Positions 23,937 through 32,156 of a stretch of 64,000 bases of DNA are shown here, piece after piece. The stretch is from Gp6-AA40 sp035649635 (GTDB taxonomy: Bacteria > Acidobacteriota > Vicinamibacteria > Vicinamibacterales > UBA2999). A program made the translations under genes and the position numbers. The stretch covers positions 48,791 through 112,790 of the forward strand of contig DASRJE010000224.1 of NCBI GenBank assembly GCA_035649635.1. The letters are read 5' to 3'. How positions within the stretch are numbered: position 1 is the first letter of the stretch; every line of letters starts with the position of its first letter. Below the pieces are notes generated by a model that had not been told where the DNA came from, searched no databases, and worked only from the letters and a program-made list of their open reading frames with translations.

Positions 23937-26834
23937 GTGCGCAACTCGCTGATGTCGAACCTCGTGATCTTGCTCGTCCTAATACTCATAGCCACACCAG
24001 CATTCGCTCAAAGCAACAGCAACATCGCCGGCGTCGTCAAGGATACGTCCGGCGCGGTACTGCCCGGTGTCACAGTTGAAGCCGCAAGTCCTTCATTGAT
24101 CGAGAAGGTCCGGACCGTCGTCACTGACTCCGAGGGGCAGTACAAGGTCATCAACCTGGTGCCCGGCACTTACAGCGTCACGTTCACCTTGCCTGGCTTC
24201 AGCACCGTCAGGCGTGAAGGCATCCTTCTCACCGCGGCGTTCACGGCGAACGTGAGCGTCGACATGCGCGTCGGCAATCTCGAGGAGACGATCACCGTCA
24301 CGGGCGAGGCCTCGACGGTCGACGTCCAGAGCGTCGTGACGCAAAAAGTTGTCACGCGCGACGTGCTCGACGCCATCCCGACCGGGAGCAAATCAGTCGC
24401 TCACCTCGGTGTCCTCATCCCGGGTGTCGTCGTCAACAACCAGGACGTGGGCGGGAGCGCCTTCACGTCGTCGCAGATCGCCATCCACGGCGGACGCGCT
24501 GGTGAACAGCAGCTCCTTTACGACGGCATGATGTACAACAACGGACAGGGTCGCGGCGGTCAGTACACCGCCATCGCGACTAACGACGGGACCGTTCAGG
24601 AAATCAGCCTCGAGACCGGCGGACTCGGCGCCGAAAGCGAGATGAGCGGAATCCGCACGAACGTGGTGCCGAAAGAAGGCGGTAACACGTGGAAGGGCAC
24701 TGTCTCTGGAGCTTTCACCAACGATGCGCTTCAGAGCGACAACCTTACCCAGGAGTTCAAAGACCAGGGTCTGCTGACGGTCAACACGGTCCACAAGATC
24801 TACGACATCAATCCCGGTCTCGGCGGACCGGTCGTGAAGGACAAGCTGTGGTTCTATGTGTCGGTTCGGGCATGGTCGGCGCAGCAGTACGTCGCGGGGA
24901 TGTTCTACAACCAAAGCACGATTCCCTGGAGGTACGAAGCCGACACCACACGGCCGGCGCTCAACATCGAGACCAACGGTAACGAGAGCCTGCGGCTGAC
25001 GTGGCAGGCGGCTTCGAAGCACAAGATCACCGGGCAGTATCAATACGGCCAGCAGGACAGACCCTTCTACGGCTACTCGCTCGGTCAGACGCTGGCGTCG
25101 CCGGAAGCGGCGTATGCCTCGAAGTCGATCCCCTCGTATCTCGGGCAGGTCGGCTGGAATGCCCCGATGACGAACCGCGTGCTCCTCGAGGCCGGCGCCG
25201 CCGTCGCCAACAAGAATTTCTTCACGTTCCTCCAGCCGATGGCCGGAAACAATCCGTCGTATCAGGAATCGTCCACGGGCAACTTCTGGGGGAACAGCCG
25301 ATCGACCTACGGGCAGAACGCCAACTGGCAGATGAACACCCGGGCCTCCGCCTCGTACGTGACCGGCTCGCACAACGCGAAGGTCGGATTTACGTTCCAG
25401 CACCAGGAGTCGTACACGACACAGGAGATCAGCAACAACGGCGTGCTCCTGACACTGCTGAACGGCCAGCCACGCCAGGTCACCGTGTGGGCCACGCCCC
25501 TCTACCTGCGTGAAATCAACAAGGCAAACGTCGGCATCTTCGCGCAGGATCAGTGGACCGTCCGGAACCTCACGCTCAACCTTGGACTTCGGTACGACTA
25601 CTTCAACTCGTACGTGCCGGAGCACGTGTTGGGACCAGGGCCAAACGTGCCTACGCGCAACGTCACGTTCGCGCCCGTCTACGACGTGCCAAATTGGAAG
25701 AACACATCTCCGCGCCTGGGCGCGTCCTACGATCTATTCGGGAACGGCAAGACCGCCGTCAAGTTCACCGCGGGCCGCTACCTGGAGGCGCCGCTCCTCA
25801 TCAGCTTCACGCGCGTCGCCAATCCGGCCAGCGCCATCACCACCAACGCGACGCGGACGTGGGGCGACCTCAACGGCGACTTCCTGCCGCAGGAGAACGA
25901 ACTGGGGGCGCTGAGCAGTTCCACCTTCGGCCAGAGCGTCATCACCACGCGGTACGACGATGAGGTTCCTACGGTCAGGGGATACAACTGGGAGGTGTCG
26001 ACCAGCGTCCAGCACGAGCTGATGACGCGCGTGGCGATGAACGTCGGGTACTTCAGACGGTGGTACGGCAACACGCGAACCACAGATAACGAGCTTATCG
26101 GACCGGAAGATCACGACCCCTTCTGTGCAACGGCACCGATCGACAGCCGGCTTCCGGATGGCGGCGGCTACCAGGTTTGCGGCCTTTACAACGTCTCGCG
26201 CGCGAAGTTCGGACAGGTCTCGAACGTGATGAGGCTCTCGAAGCACTACGGCGAAGACAAGGAAATCTATGACGGCGTCGACGTGTACCTCAACGCGCGG
26301 CTGGGACAAGGCATCGTGGTTCAGGGCGGCACGAGCACGGGCCGTACGCTCACTGACAGCTGCTTCGTCGTCGACTCACCGCAGGCGCTGCTGAACTGCA
26401 GGGTCGCGCCGCCGTTCCAGACGCAGGTGAAGGTGCTTGGCGTCTACCCGCTGCCGTGGGCCGGGATCCAGACATCGGCCACGTACCAGAGCCTGCCCGG
26501 ACCTCAGATCACGGCCAGCCGCGTGTACACCAACGCCGAGGTCCGAGGCTCGCTCGGTCGCGATCTCTCGTCGGGCGTGAACGGTACCGTGACCGTCCCC
26601 CTGATCGCCCCCGGCACGATGTTCAGCGACCGTATGAATCAACTCGACTTCAGGGTTTCGAAAATCTTCAGACTGCCTGGCAACCGCCGCGTCCAGGCCA
26701 ATCTGGATCTCTTCAACGCGCTCAACGCGAGCTCGGTGCTGGCGCAAAACAACAACTACGGACCGTCGTGGCTCCGTCCGACTACCATTATCCAAGGGCG
26801 CCTGGTGAAATTCGGCGGCCAATTCGATTTTTGA
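23937..26834 (+). CDS. Oar-like TonB-dependent outer-membrane receptor
   Basis: A 965-aa protein; the GTG start is fixed by CAGGAGG 6 bases upstream. It has a signal peptide (LVILLVLILIATPAFAQ), then a carboxypeptidase-regulatory-like domain (about 28-110: IAGVVKDTSGAVLPGVTVEA, TDSEGQYKVINLVPGTY). The plug (about 115-240) contains IPTGSKSVAHLGVLIPGVVV, and a large beta barrel fills the rest, ending in an aromatic C-terminus (GGQFDF) as BAM substrates do. Oar-type receptors are expanded in Acidobacteria and import large substrates or deliver outer-membrane proteins. The preceding DUF1592/DUF1552/ankyrin genes suggest a link to whatever the haem protein handles. The ligand is unknown. Confidence 0.92.
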   Translation: MRNSLMSNLVILLVLILIATPAFAQSNSNIAGVVKDTSGAVLPGVTVEAASPSLIEKVRTVVTDSEGQYKVINLVPGTYSVTFTLPGFSTVRREGILLTAAFTANVSVDMRVGNLEETITVTGEASTVDVQSVVTQKVVTRDVLDAIPTGSKSVAHLGVLIPGVVVNNQDVGGSAFTSSQIAIHGGRAGEQQLLYDGMMYNNGQGRGGQYTAIATNDGTVQEISLETGGLGAESEMSGIRTNVVPKEGGNTWKGTVSGAFTNDALQSDNLTQEFKDQGLLTVNTVHKIYDINPGLGGPVVKDKLWFYVSVRAWSAQQYVAGMFYNQSTIPWRYEADTTRPALNIETNGNESLRLTWQAASKHKITGQYQYGQQDRPFYGYSLGQTLASPEAAYASKSIPSYLGQVGWNAPMTNRVLLEAGAAVANKNFFTFLQPMAGNNPSYQESSTGNFWGNSRSTYGQNANWQMNTRASASYVTGSHNAKVGFTFQHQESYTTQEISNNGVLLTLLNGQPRQVTVWATPLYLREINKANVGIFAQDQWTVRNLTLNLGLRYDYFNSYVPEHVLGPGPNVPTRNVTFAPVYDVPNWKNTSPRLGASYDLFGNGKTAVKFTAGRYLEAPLLISFTRVANPASAITTNATRTWGDLNGDFLPQENELGALSSSTFGQSVITTRYDDEVPTVRGYNWEVSTSVQHELMTRVAMNVGYFRRWYGNTRTTDNELIGPEDHDPFCATAPIDSRLPDGGGYQVCGLYNVSRAKFGQVSNVMRLSKHYGEDKEIYDGVDVYLNARLGQGIVVQGGTSTGRTLTDSCFVVDSPQALLNCRVAPPFQTQVKVLGVYPLPWAGIQTSATYQSLPGPQITASRVYTNAEVRGSLGRDLSSGVNGTVTVPLIAPGTMFSDRMNQLDFRVSKIFRLPGNRRVQANLDLFNALNASSVLAQNNNYGPSWLRPTTIIQGRLVKFGGQFDF

Positions 26835-26873
26835 TGCACGAAGGCCACGATCCTGCGACTTCTCCGGCGCCGC

Positions 26874-27800
26874 TCAGCGAGGACTTTTCAGCAACCGAAT
26901 CTGCCAACGGTCAAGCCGTCGATTCGAACCGGCGGTGATGCGCCGAGTCACAATGACCTCCCGCATCAGCCCAAGATCCCTGTCGAAGAGATAAGTGCCG
27001 TCATCAGCCATTTCAATCGGCGGGAGCTTGGCGAGTTGCTCGGCGGAGATGGGCGCGCCCGCCTGTTTGGCCAGCGACTCCGTCAGGCGCACAAGCGACG
27101 CAGGATCGTAAGTGGTTGTCGTCTTCAACGATGCCGAGCTGGCTGTAGCCGACTCCATGTGGACCGTGAATCTCGCCGGGAGCGAACCGCCGCCGAACGG
27201 GTTCGGTTGATCGATATCGACTTCCACGGCCTCGCCCGAGGGCAGCGACACGCCGTTCAGTCCGAAGTATGTTTCCGCGTCCCGCGCTGCAGACGCGATG
27301 AGCACTTCGGCTGTCAGAACCTGACCCATGAAGTCCAGAAACTGCTTCCGCTGCGCGTCCGGAACGCGAAGAGCAAGTTCGCTGACGATCGCGGCGACCA
27401 TCGCCTTCAGCTTCGGCGCGACCTCTGCCTTATTCGCCATTCCGGTGAGCTCCCCGTCGGCGTTCAGATTCAACCGGAACTTGATGTCACGAAGCGCTTG
27501 CGAGGCGGCTCCAATGAGGGGATCCTGGGCGGCCTGCGGGTTATCGAGGACGGTGTCACCGGGCACCCACTCGATCACGAAACCGTCCGGGCTCGCGGAG
27601 ATCACACGGACGTCGACCAGGCTTCTACCCTTGCTGCTCTGCTGCGGGCGCGAGGAGTTGTCGCGTGTACGGACGACCTCGAGCTGAAACGCGTCGCCCC
27701 TGCGAAGCTTCGGAATAAGCGTGACGTCCTGTGCAACGGCAGGCCCTGAGCCTGCAAGCAGCATCACAAGCGATGCGACGATTCGCCTTCGCATTTGCAT
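26874..27800 (-). CDS. Unrecognised exported 308-aa protein
   Basis: An N-terminal signal peptide (VASLVMLLAGSGPAVAQ) is followed by about 285 residues of alternating strands and amphipathic helices. Features are DVTLIPKLRRGDAFQLEVVR at the mature N-terminus, FVIEWVPGDTVLDNP, and LTGMANKAEVAPKLKAMVAA. It ends with DDGTYLFDRDLGLMREVIVT, where the turn pattern is that of a LolA- or DUF6263-like barrel. I do not recognise a family with confidence. It is convergent with the TonB receptor and has a 40-base gap to it. There is no catalytic motif to point at. Confidence 0.65.
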   Translation of the reverse strand: MQMRRRIVASLVMLLAGSGPAVAQDVTLIPKLRRGDAFQLEVVRTRDNSSRPQQSSKGRSLVDVRVISASPDGFVIEWVPGDTVLDNPQAAQDPLIGAASQALRDIKFRLNLNADGELTGMANKAEVAPKLKAMVAAIVSELALRVPDAQRKQFLDFMGQVLTAEVLIASAARDAETYFGLNGVSLPSGEAVEVDIDQPNPFGGGSLPARFTVHMESATASSASLKTTTTYDPASLVRLTESLAKQAGAPISAEQLAKLPPIEMADDGTYLFDRDLGLMREVIVTRRITAGSNRRLDRWQIRLLKSPR

Positions 27801-27851
27801 TTCCGTTGTATCGACCTGATGAGGTTGCCGCCGTAGGACTGCGAGTCAACG

Positions 27852-28022
27852 CTAGCAAGCGCGCGCTTCGCGCTCGAAGCGGTCGGTGAACTGCTCGGTT
27901 GACACTTTGACCGCGACTTCTCGATAGAGGCGCGTATCATGGGCGCGATAAACCTGGCCCATTCCCCCGACGCCAATCTGGGAGGTGACTTCGTACGGAC
28001 CGAGCCTGTGGCCCACCGAGAG
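27852..28022 (-). pseudogene. Remnant of a Ser/Thr protein kinase N-lobe
   Basis: Reading the minus strand from 28022 gives 56 residues and a stop. They include LGPYEVTSQIGVGGMGQVYR (the Gly-rich P loop, GxGxxG) and REVAVKV with the ATP-binding Lys, then FEREARAC. This is the start of a Pkn-type kinase N-lobe (subdomains I-III), and it ends just before the alphaC helix would close. The catalytic lobe is missing, so the gene is broken. The remnant sits between the unknown exported gene and the Tat amidohydrolase. Confidence 0.75.
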
Positions 28023-28087
28023 AGTCGTGCAGTGTCGCGAATTCTACCGCGAGGATTATTCCCCCAGCCGCTGGAAAGGACACGTTC

Positions 28088-29710
28088 ATGTCCATAGACG
28101 ATCACCCACCGACCGGGCTGTCACGACGGGACCTGCTGACGCGGGCTGCAACCGGATTCGCTGTCATGGCGGGCGCGAGCATTGGCTCGATTGCATTTCA
28201 ATCAGAGAATCCGCTCGCCGCACAGAGTGCCCCATCTGGTGACCTCGTTCTCGTGAACGGAAAGTTCGTGGACGGCCGTGGAGAAGTCGCCACCACTCTC
28301 ACAATCAGAAACAGCCGCATTGCCGGCGTCGGCAAGACGGCTCCTCTTGCTCCCGACGCTCGTACCATCGATCTCGGTGGCCGCACGGTCATACCCGGTC
28401 TTTTCGATGGGCACGTGCACTACACACGCGCCGCCGTGAATCCCGGCTATGAGGCGCGTCGCATCGAGAGAGCGTTCTCGATCGCGGAACTGCAGGAAGC
28501 GATCGCCGAGCGAGCGAAATCAGTACCTCCCGGCGCGTTCATCACCTGCATTGGCGGCTGGAACTACAACCAGTTCACCGAGCAGCGACGGCCGACGAAA
28601 GCCGAGCTCGATGCGGCGGCATCCAAACACGGGGTCTACATCTCGGGCACGGGCGGCGGAACAGGCGCCATCACCAACTCTGTCGGCGTGGCGTTCTTCG
28701 AGTCGAAGGGCGTCGCCGTCGATAGTCGTACCGGCGCCGTCACGTCAGCCCCGGCCGCACTCGCAGCCCTCCAGGGCGTACAGACCCCCGAGGACAAGTT
28801 GCGCGGCACCGCAGAACTCAACGCGCACGCGAATAGCCTGGGACTCACCGGTGTGATCAACGGCGGGAACCTGGACGATCAGGAGTTCGCCCTGCGACTC
28901 TGGCGCGAAGATAAGCTCACTATCCGAATGCGACCGCTGTTTCCAGCTGATTCCCCGCAGCAGGTCGAGACACGCGTCCTCAACAACTTCAGCCAAGGCG
29001 GTCGCGCCGTTGGTGACGACCTGTTCCGCGTCGCCGGCTTCGGGGAGCGTATCGGCGGCACCGATACGATGTCGTCGCAGTTCGAGCCTACGGCTCGCAT
29101 GATCGCGAAGTATGGCTGGCTGCTGCAGCAACACTCGATCACGATCAAGGAGAACGACTTCCATCTCCAGGTCTTTCAATCGATCGCGCGTGAGCATCCG
29201 ATCGGCAAGATGCGATGGTCGATCATTCACTTGCAGAGCATCGACGACGGGCGGCTGAAAACGCTGAAGGATCTTGGTGCCGGTGCCAGCGCGCAGACCT
29301 GGACCTACTTTTCGATCGGCGGCGGACCTCCGTTCCGGCGCATCGTCGACTCGGGAATTCCCGCCGCTGTCGGAACGGACTCGACTAATGTGTCGGCCCT
29401 CGATCCCTGGCTGTCCCTCTTCTACATGGTCACGGGCCGAAACGTCACGGGACAGTTGACCAACGACGGCCAGCAGATTTCACGCGTCGAGGCGCTGCGT
29501 CTGTACACGGAGGGCGCCGCGTGGTTTTCCTTCGACGACCACCAGGTCGGTTCCTTCGTCGAGGGCAAGTACGCCGACCTTGCCGTTCTCAGCCAGGACT
29601 ACCTGACGGTCCCGGATCGGATGATTCGCAAGATCGAGTCGGTGATGACGCTCGTCGGCGGGAAGATGGTTCACGCCAGCGGCCCTTTCACGACGATCCC
29701 GCGCACGTAA
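28088..29710 (+). CDS. Tat-exported amidohydrolase (YtcJ-like)
   Basis: A 540-aa protein. AAAGGA precedes the ATG. LSRRDLLTRAATGFAV at residues 11-26 is a Tat signal. The amidohydrolase core starts VLVNGKFVDGRGEVATTLTI and IPGLFDGHVHYTRA (H109, H111 as metal ligands), and includes MRWSIIHLQSI and AVGTDSTNVSALDPW. The C-terminal beta domain is QVGSFVEGKYADLAVLSQDY. It is a paralogue of the exported enzyme at 7246, but the two differ in their export signals (Tat here, Sec there). The substrate is unknown. A kinase remnant precedes it. Confidence 0.87.
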   Translation: MSIDDHPPTGLSRRDLLTRAATGFAVMAGASIGSIAFQSENPLAAQSAPSGDLVLVNGKFVDGRGEVATTLTIRNSRIAGVGKTAPLAPDARTIDLGGRTVIPGLFDGHVHYTRAAVNPGYEARRIERAFSIAELQEAIAERAKSVPPGAFITCIGGWNYNQFTEQRRPTKAELDAAASKHGVYISGTGGGTGAITNSVGVAFFESKGVAVDSRTGAVTSAPAALAALQGVQTPEDKLRGTAELNAHANSLGLTGVINGGNLDDQEFALRLWREDKLTIRMRPLFPADSPQQVETRVLNNFSQGGRAVGDDLFRVAGFGERIGGTDTMSSQFEPTARMIAKYGWLLQQHSITIKENDFHLQVFQSIAREHPIGKMRWSIIHLQSIDDGRLKTLKDLGAGASAQTWTYFSIGGGPPFRRIVDSGIPAAVGTDSTNVSALDPWLSLFYMVTGRNVTGQLTNDGQQISRVEALRLYTEGAAWFSFDDHQVGSFVEGKYADLAVLSQDYLTVPDRMIRKIESVMTLVGGKMVHASGPFTTIPRT

Positions 29711-29717
29711 CGCAACT

Positions 29718-29749
29718 GTAGGGCGGCACTTGGTCTGTAGACCCGCCAG
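29718..29749. repeat. Partial double-hairpin repeat
   Basis: TGTAGGGCGGCACTTGGTC and TAGACCCGCC resemble the first hairpin of the 9260 element (GTAGGGCGGGTCT...AGACCCGCC) with a few changes. It lies just after the stop codon of the Tat amidohydrolase. Confidence 0.55.
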
Positions 29750-29814
29750 CCCCTCCGCTTCGCGCTTGATGTTAGGATCGCGCCGGCAAGCCCACCCGAC
29801 GCAAAAGAGAGCTT

Positions 29815-31935
29815 ATGCGCCGCACCTGGATCCTGACGCTCGCGCTGCTCATGTGCGCACCACTCGGTGCCGCGCAACAGCCGGGGACCGCGCAACAACC
29901 CGCCGTCACGTTCCGGGCCGAGACCAATTTCGTCGAGGTTCACGCCATCGTCACCGACGAGGCGGGCGCGTTCGTGCGAGACCTGACGCGCGACGACTTC
30001 GAGATCCTCGAGGACGGCAAGCCGCAGACGCCGGCGGCGTTTTCGCTGATCGACCTCCCGATCGAGCGACCGTTTACGCCACCGGGTGCGACCGAGCCGG
30101 TCGAATCGGATGTCCGCTCGACGGCGCGCACCTTCAATGGCCGGATCTATGTTTTCCTGCTGGACGATTTGCACACCGCGTCCACACGCACGAATGCCGT
30201 GCGGGATGCGGCCAAACAGTTCATCCAGCGCTATCTGGGCGCCAACGATCTCGCCGCCGTCGTCTACACGAGTGGCCGGCAGGAATCAGGACAGGAACTC
30301 ACGAGCAGTCCTCGGCTGCTCAAAGCCGCGATCGACAGGTTTCAGGGACAAAAGCTTCCCTCCGCCGGCGCCGAGAAGCTGGCCCTTCACCTCCGTCAGG
30401 CCGATAACGATGCCGCCCTTTCCGATGGGCCGCAGCAGACCCACAACCGGGAAACCGTCGAGAAAGCGGAAGCCATCAAGGACCCCTACGACGCGGAGCG
30501 CGGGCTCAACGCGCGCCGTACGTTGCAAGCGGTCGAGAACGTCGCGAATTGGCTGCGCGACGTCCAGGGGCGCCGCAAGGCGCTGCTGCTCTTCAGCGAA
30601 GGTCTCGATTACGACATTTACCAGCCGTTCAACCTGACCCAGTCTGCTTCCGCCATCGTCGCCGAGACGCAACAAGCGGCGGCGGCCGCCCAACGAGCGA
30701 ATGTGAACGTGTATGGGATCGATCCTCGCGGATTGAGTCAGTTTGGCGAGCTGGTCGACATCGGCGCGCGCTCGGACTACCCACAGCTCGAGTACGGCAC
30801 GTTCCGCGGCGCGCTTCACGAACTGCGGCTCTCCCAAGAGAGCTTGATGTCCTTGTCCGAAGAGACTGGCGGCCTGGCCGTCGTCAACGCCGGCGATGTC
30901 GTCGGCGGCCTTGGCCGGGTCGTGCTCGACAACAGTCGCTACTACCTGCTCGGGTACTACAGCGACTCGACGAGGTGGTCACGGAAGTTCTTGAAGATTG
31001 ACATTCGAATCAAGCGGCCTGGCCTCAGCGTCCGCGCGAGACGCGGGTTCATGCCGCCCGATTCCCGCGCCATCGCGAAAGCGCGCGAAGCTGACGTCAA
31101 AGCCGGCACCTCGCCGGCGCTGAAGGCCGCCCTGAGCAAGCCAGTACCCATCGGCGATCTCCCGGTGCGGCTGTTCGCGGCTCCATTCAAAGGCACCGGC
31201 TCGAATGGCTCTCTATTGCTGGCTGTCGAGATCGACGGCAGCTCGCTCAAGTTCGTGGAGGACGACGGCCGCTTCAACGAAAAGATCGAGGTCTCCATTG
31301 TCGCGGCGGACCAGCGCGCGCGCGTGCAGGGCGGCGATCGACAGGAATTCAACTTGAGGCTGCAGCCAGCGACACGCGATCGTGTCAGCCGCACTGGTAT
31401 TCGCCTGCTGTCACGACTCGAGCTCCCGCCGGGGCGCTATCAGATCCATGTGGGAGCGCACGAAGCGAGCGGCAACACCATCGGCACGGTGCCGTATGAC
31501 GTCGAGATACCCGATTACGCCAAGTCGCCGTTTGAATTAAGCGGAGTCGCTCTCACCTCGTCCACCGCCGACTTGTTTGTCACATCCAATCCGGATCCGT
31601 TGTTGAAGGACGCGCTTCCGTCTGCGCCGATCGCGACCCGTAGTTTCGGTCCGGAAGAAACGCTGACGACGTACTCGGAGTTGTACGTCGCTGCCGGCGC
31701 CGCGCGTGCGCTGACGATGATGACGTCGGTGCAGGACGCGCGATCGGGGAAGACGGTTTTTCGGAACGAGGACCGTCGCGCGGTCGATGCATCGACGCGG
31801 CCGACGACGCACGGGTTCAGCACACAGGTTCCACTGAAGAATCTGTCAGCAGGGACTTACATCCTGCGCGTCTCCATTCAATCGAGCGTCGGGGGTAACG
31901 CGACGGAGCGTATCGTGCCGTTCGACGTGAGATAG
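29815..31935 (+). CDS. Exported VWFA-domain protein (acidobacterial VWFA-related family)
   Basis: A 706-aa protein with a signal peptide (MRRTWILTLALLMCAPLGAA). The opening VTFRAETNFVEVHAIVTDEA and FVRDLTRDDFEILEDGKPQT is the signature of the VWFA-related acidobacterial domain family. A von Willebrand A-like domain follows (about 105-400: IYVFLLDDLHTASTRTNAVR with a MIDAS-like Asp, GRRKALLLFSEGLDYDIYQP, VNVYGIDPRGLS). The C-terminal half is beta-rich. These secreted proteins are nearly diagnostic of Acidobacteria. They may bind surface ligands, but the function is not established. Confidence 0.9.
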   Translation: MRRTWILTLALLMCAPLGAAQQPGTAQQPAVTFRAETNFVEVHAIVTDEAGAFVRDLTRDDFEILEDGKPQTPAAFSLIDLPIERPFTPPGATEPVESDVRSTARTFNGRIYVFLLDDLHTASTRTNAVRDAAKQFIQRYLGANDLAAVVYTSGRQESGQELTSSPRLLKAAIDRFQGQKLPSAGAEKLALHLRQADNDAALSDGPQQTHNRETVEKAEAIKDPYDAERGLNARRTLQAVENVANWLRDVQGRRKALLLFSEGLDYDIYQPFNLTQSASAIVAETQQAAAAAQRANVNVYGIDPRGLSQFGELVDIGARSDYPQLEYGTFRGALHELRLSQESLMSLSEETGGLAVVNAGDVVGGLGRVVLDNSRYYLLGYYSDSTRWSRKFLKIDIRIKRPGLSVRARRGFMPPDSRAIAKAREADVKAGTSPALKAALSKPVPIGDLPVRLFAAPFKGTGSNGSLLLAVEIDGSSLKFVEDDGRFNEKIEVSIVAADQRARVQGGDRQEFNLRLQPATRDRVSRTGIRLLSRLELPPGRYQIHVGAHEASGNTIGTVPYDVEIPDYAKSPFELSGVALTSSTADLFVTSNPDPLLKDALPSAPIATRSFGPEETLTTYSELYVAAGAARALTMMTSVQDARSGKTVFRNEDRRAVDASTRPTTHGFSTQVPLKNLSAGTYILRVSIQSSVGGNATERIVPFDVR

Positions 31936-31942
31936 GTCGCGG

Positions 31943-32152
31943 GGTGAGCGGAGAGCGCAGAGAAAAAATCAACGCAGAGAACGCTGAGTGGCGGAGGGGC
32001 GCAGAGAGCTGCCACGCGTGACTGCCGGCCTACGGCCGGCCACATGGCCGCGCGAAGCGCGGGTCACGCGTGGCAGCTTCCCTCCGCGTACCTCTGCTCC
32101 TCCGCGATCCCTGCGCTTTGTTTTACTCGGCGCCCTCTGCTCCCTCCGCGCC
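31943..32152. repeat. Large inverted-repeat region with nested three-way-junction core
   Basis: A perfect 16-bp stem (AGCTGCCACGCGTGAC at 32007-32022 with GTCACGCGTGGCAGCT at 32063-32078) encloses two hairpins. GCCGGCC/GGCCGGC lies at 32024-32040, and CCGCGC/GCGCGG lies around GAA at 32048-32062. The flanks are further imperfect inverted copies of a GCGGAGGGGCGCAGAG-type sequence. The whole lies between two convergent genes and can form a cloverleaf-like fold. No gene is supported in it. Confidence 0.75.
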
Positions 32153-32156
32153 AAAT

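Noticed and set aside
32007..32078. A tRNA gene at the cloverleaf-like element
   Set aside because: The stem lengths and loop sequences do not fit a tRNA (no T-loop GTTCAAATC-type sequence, no anticodon-arm layout).
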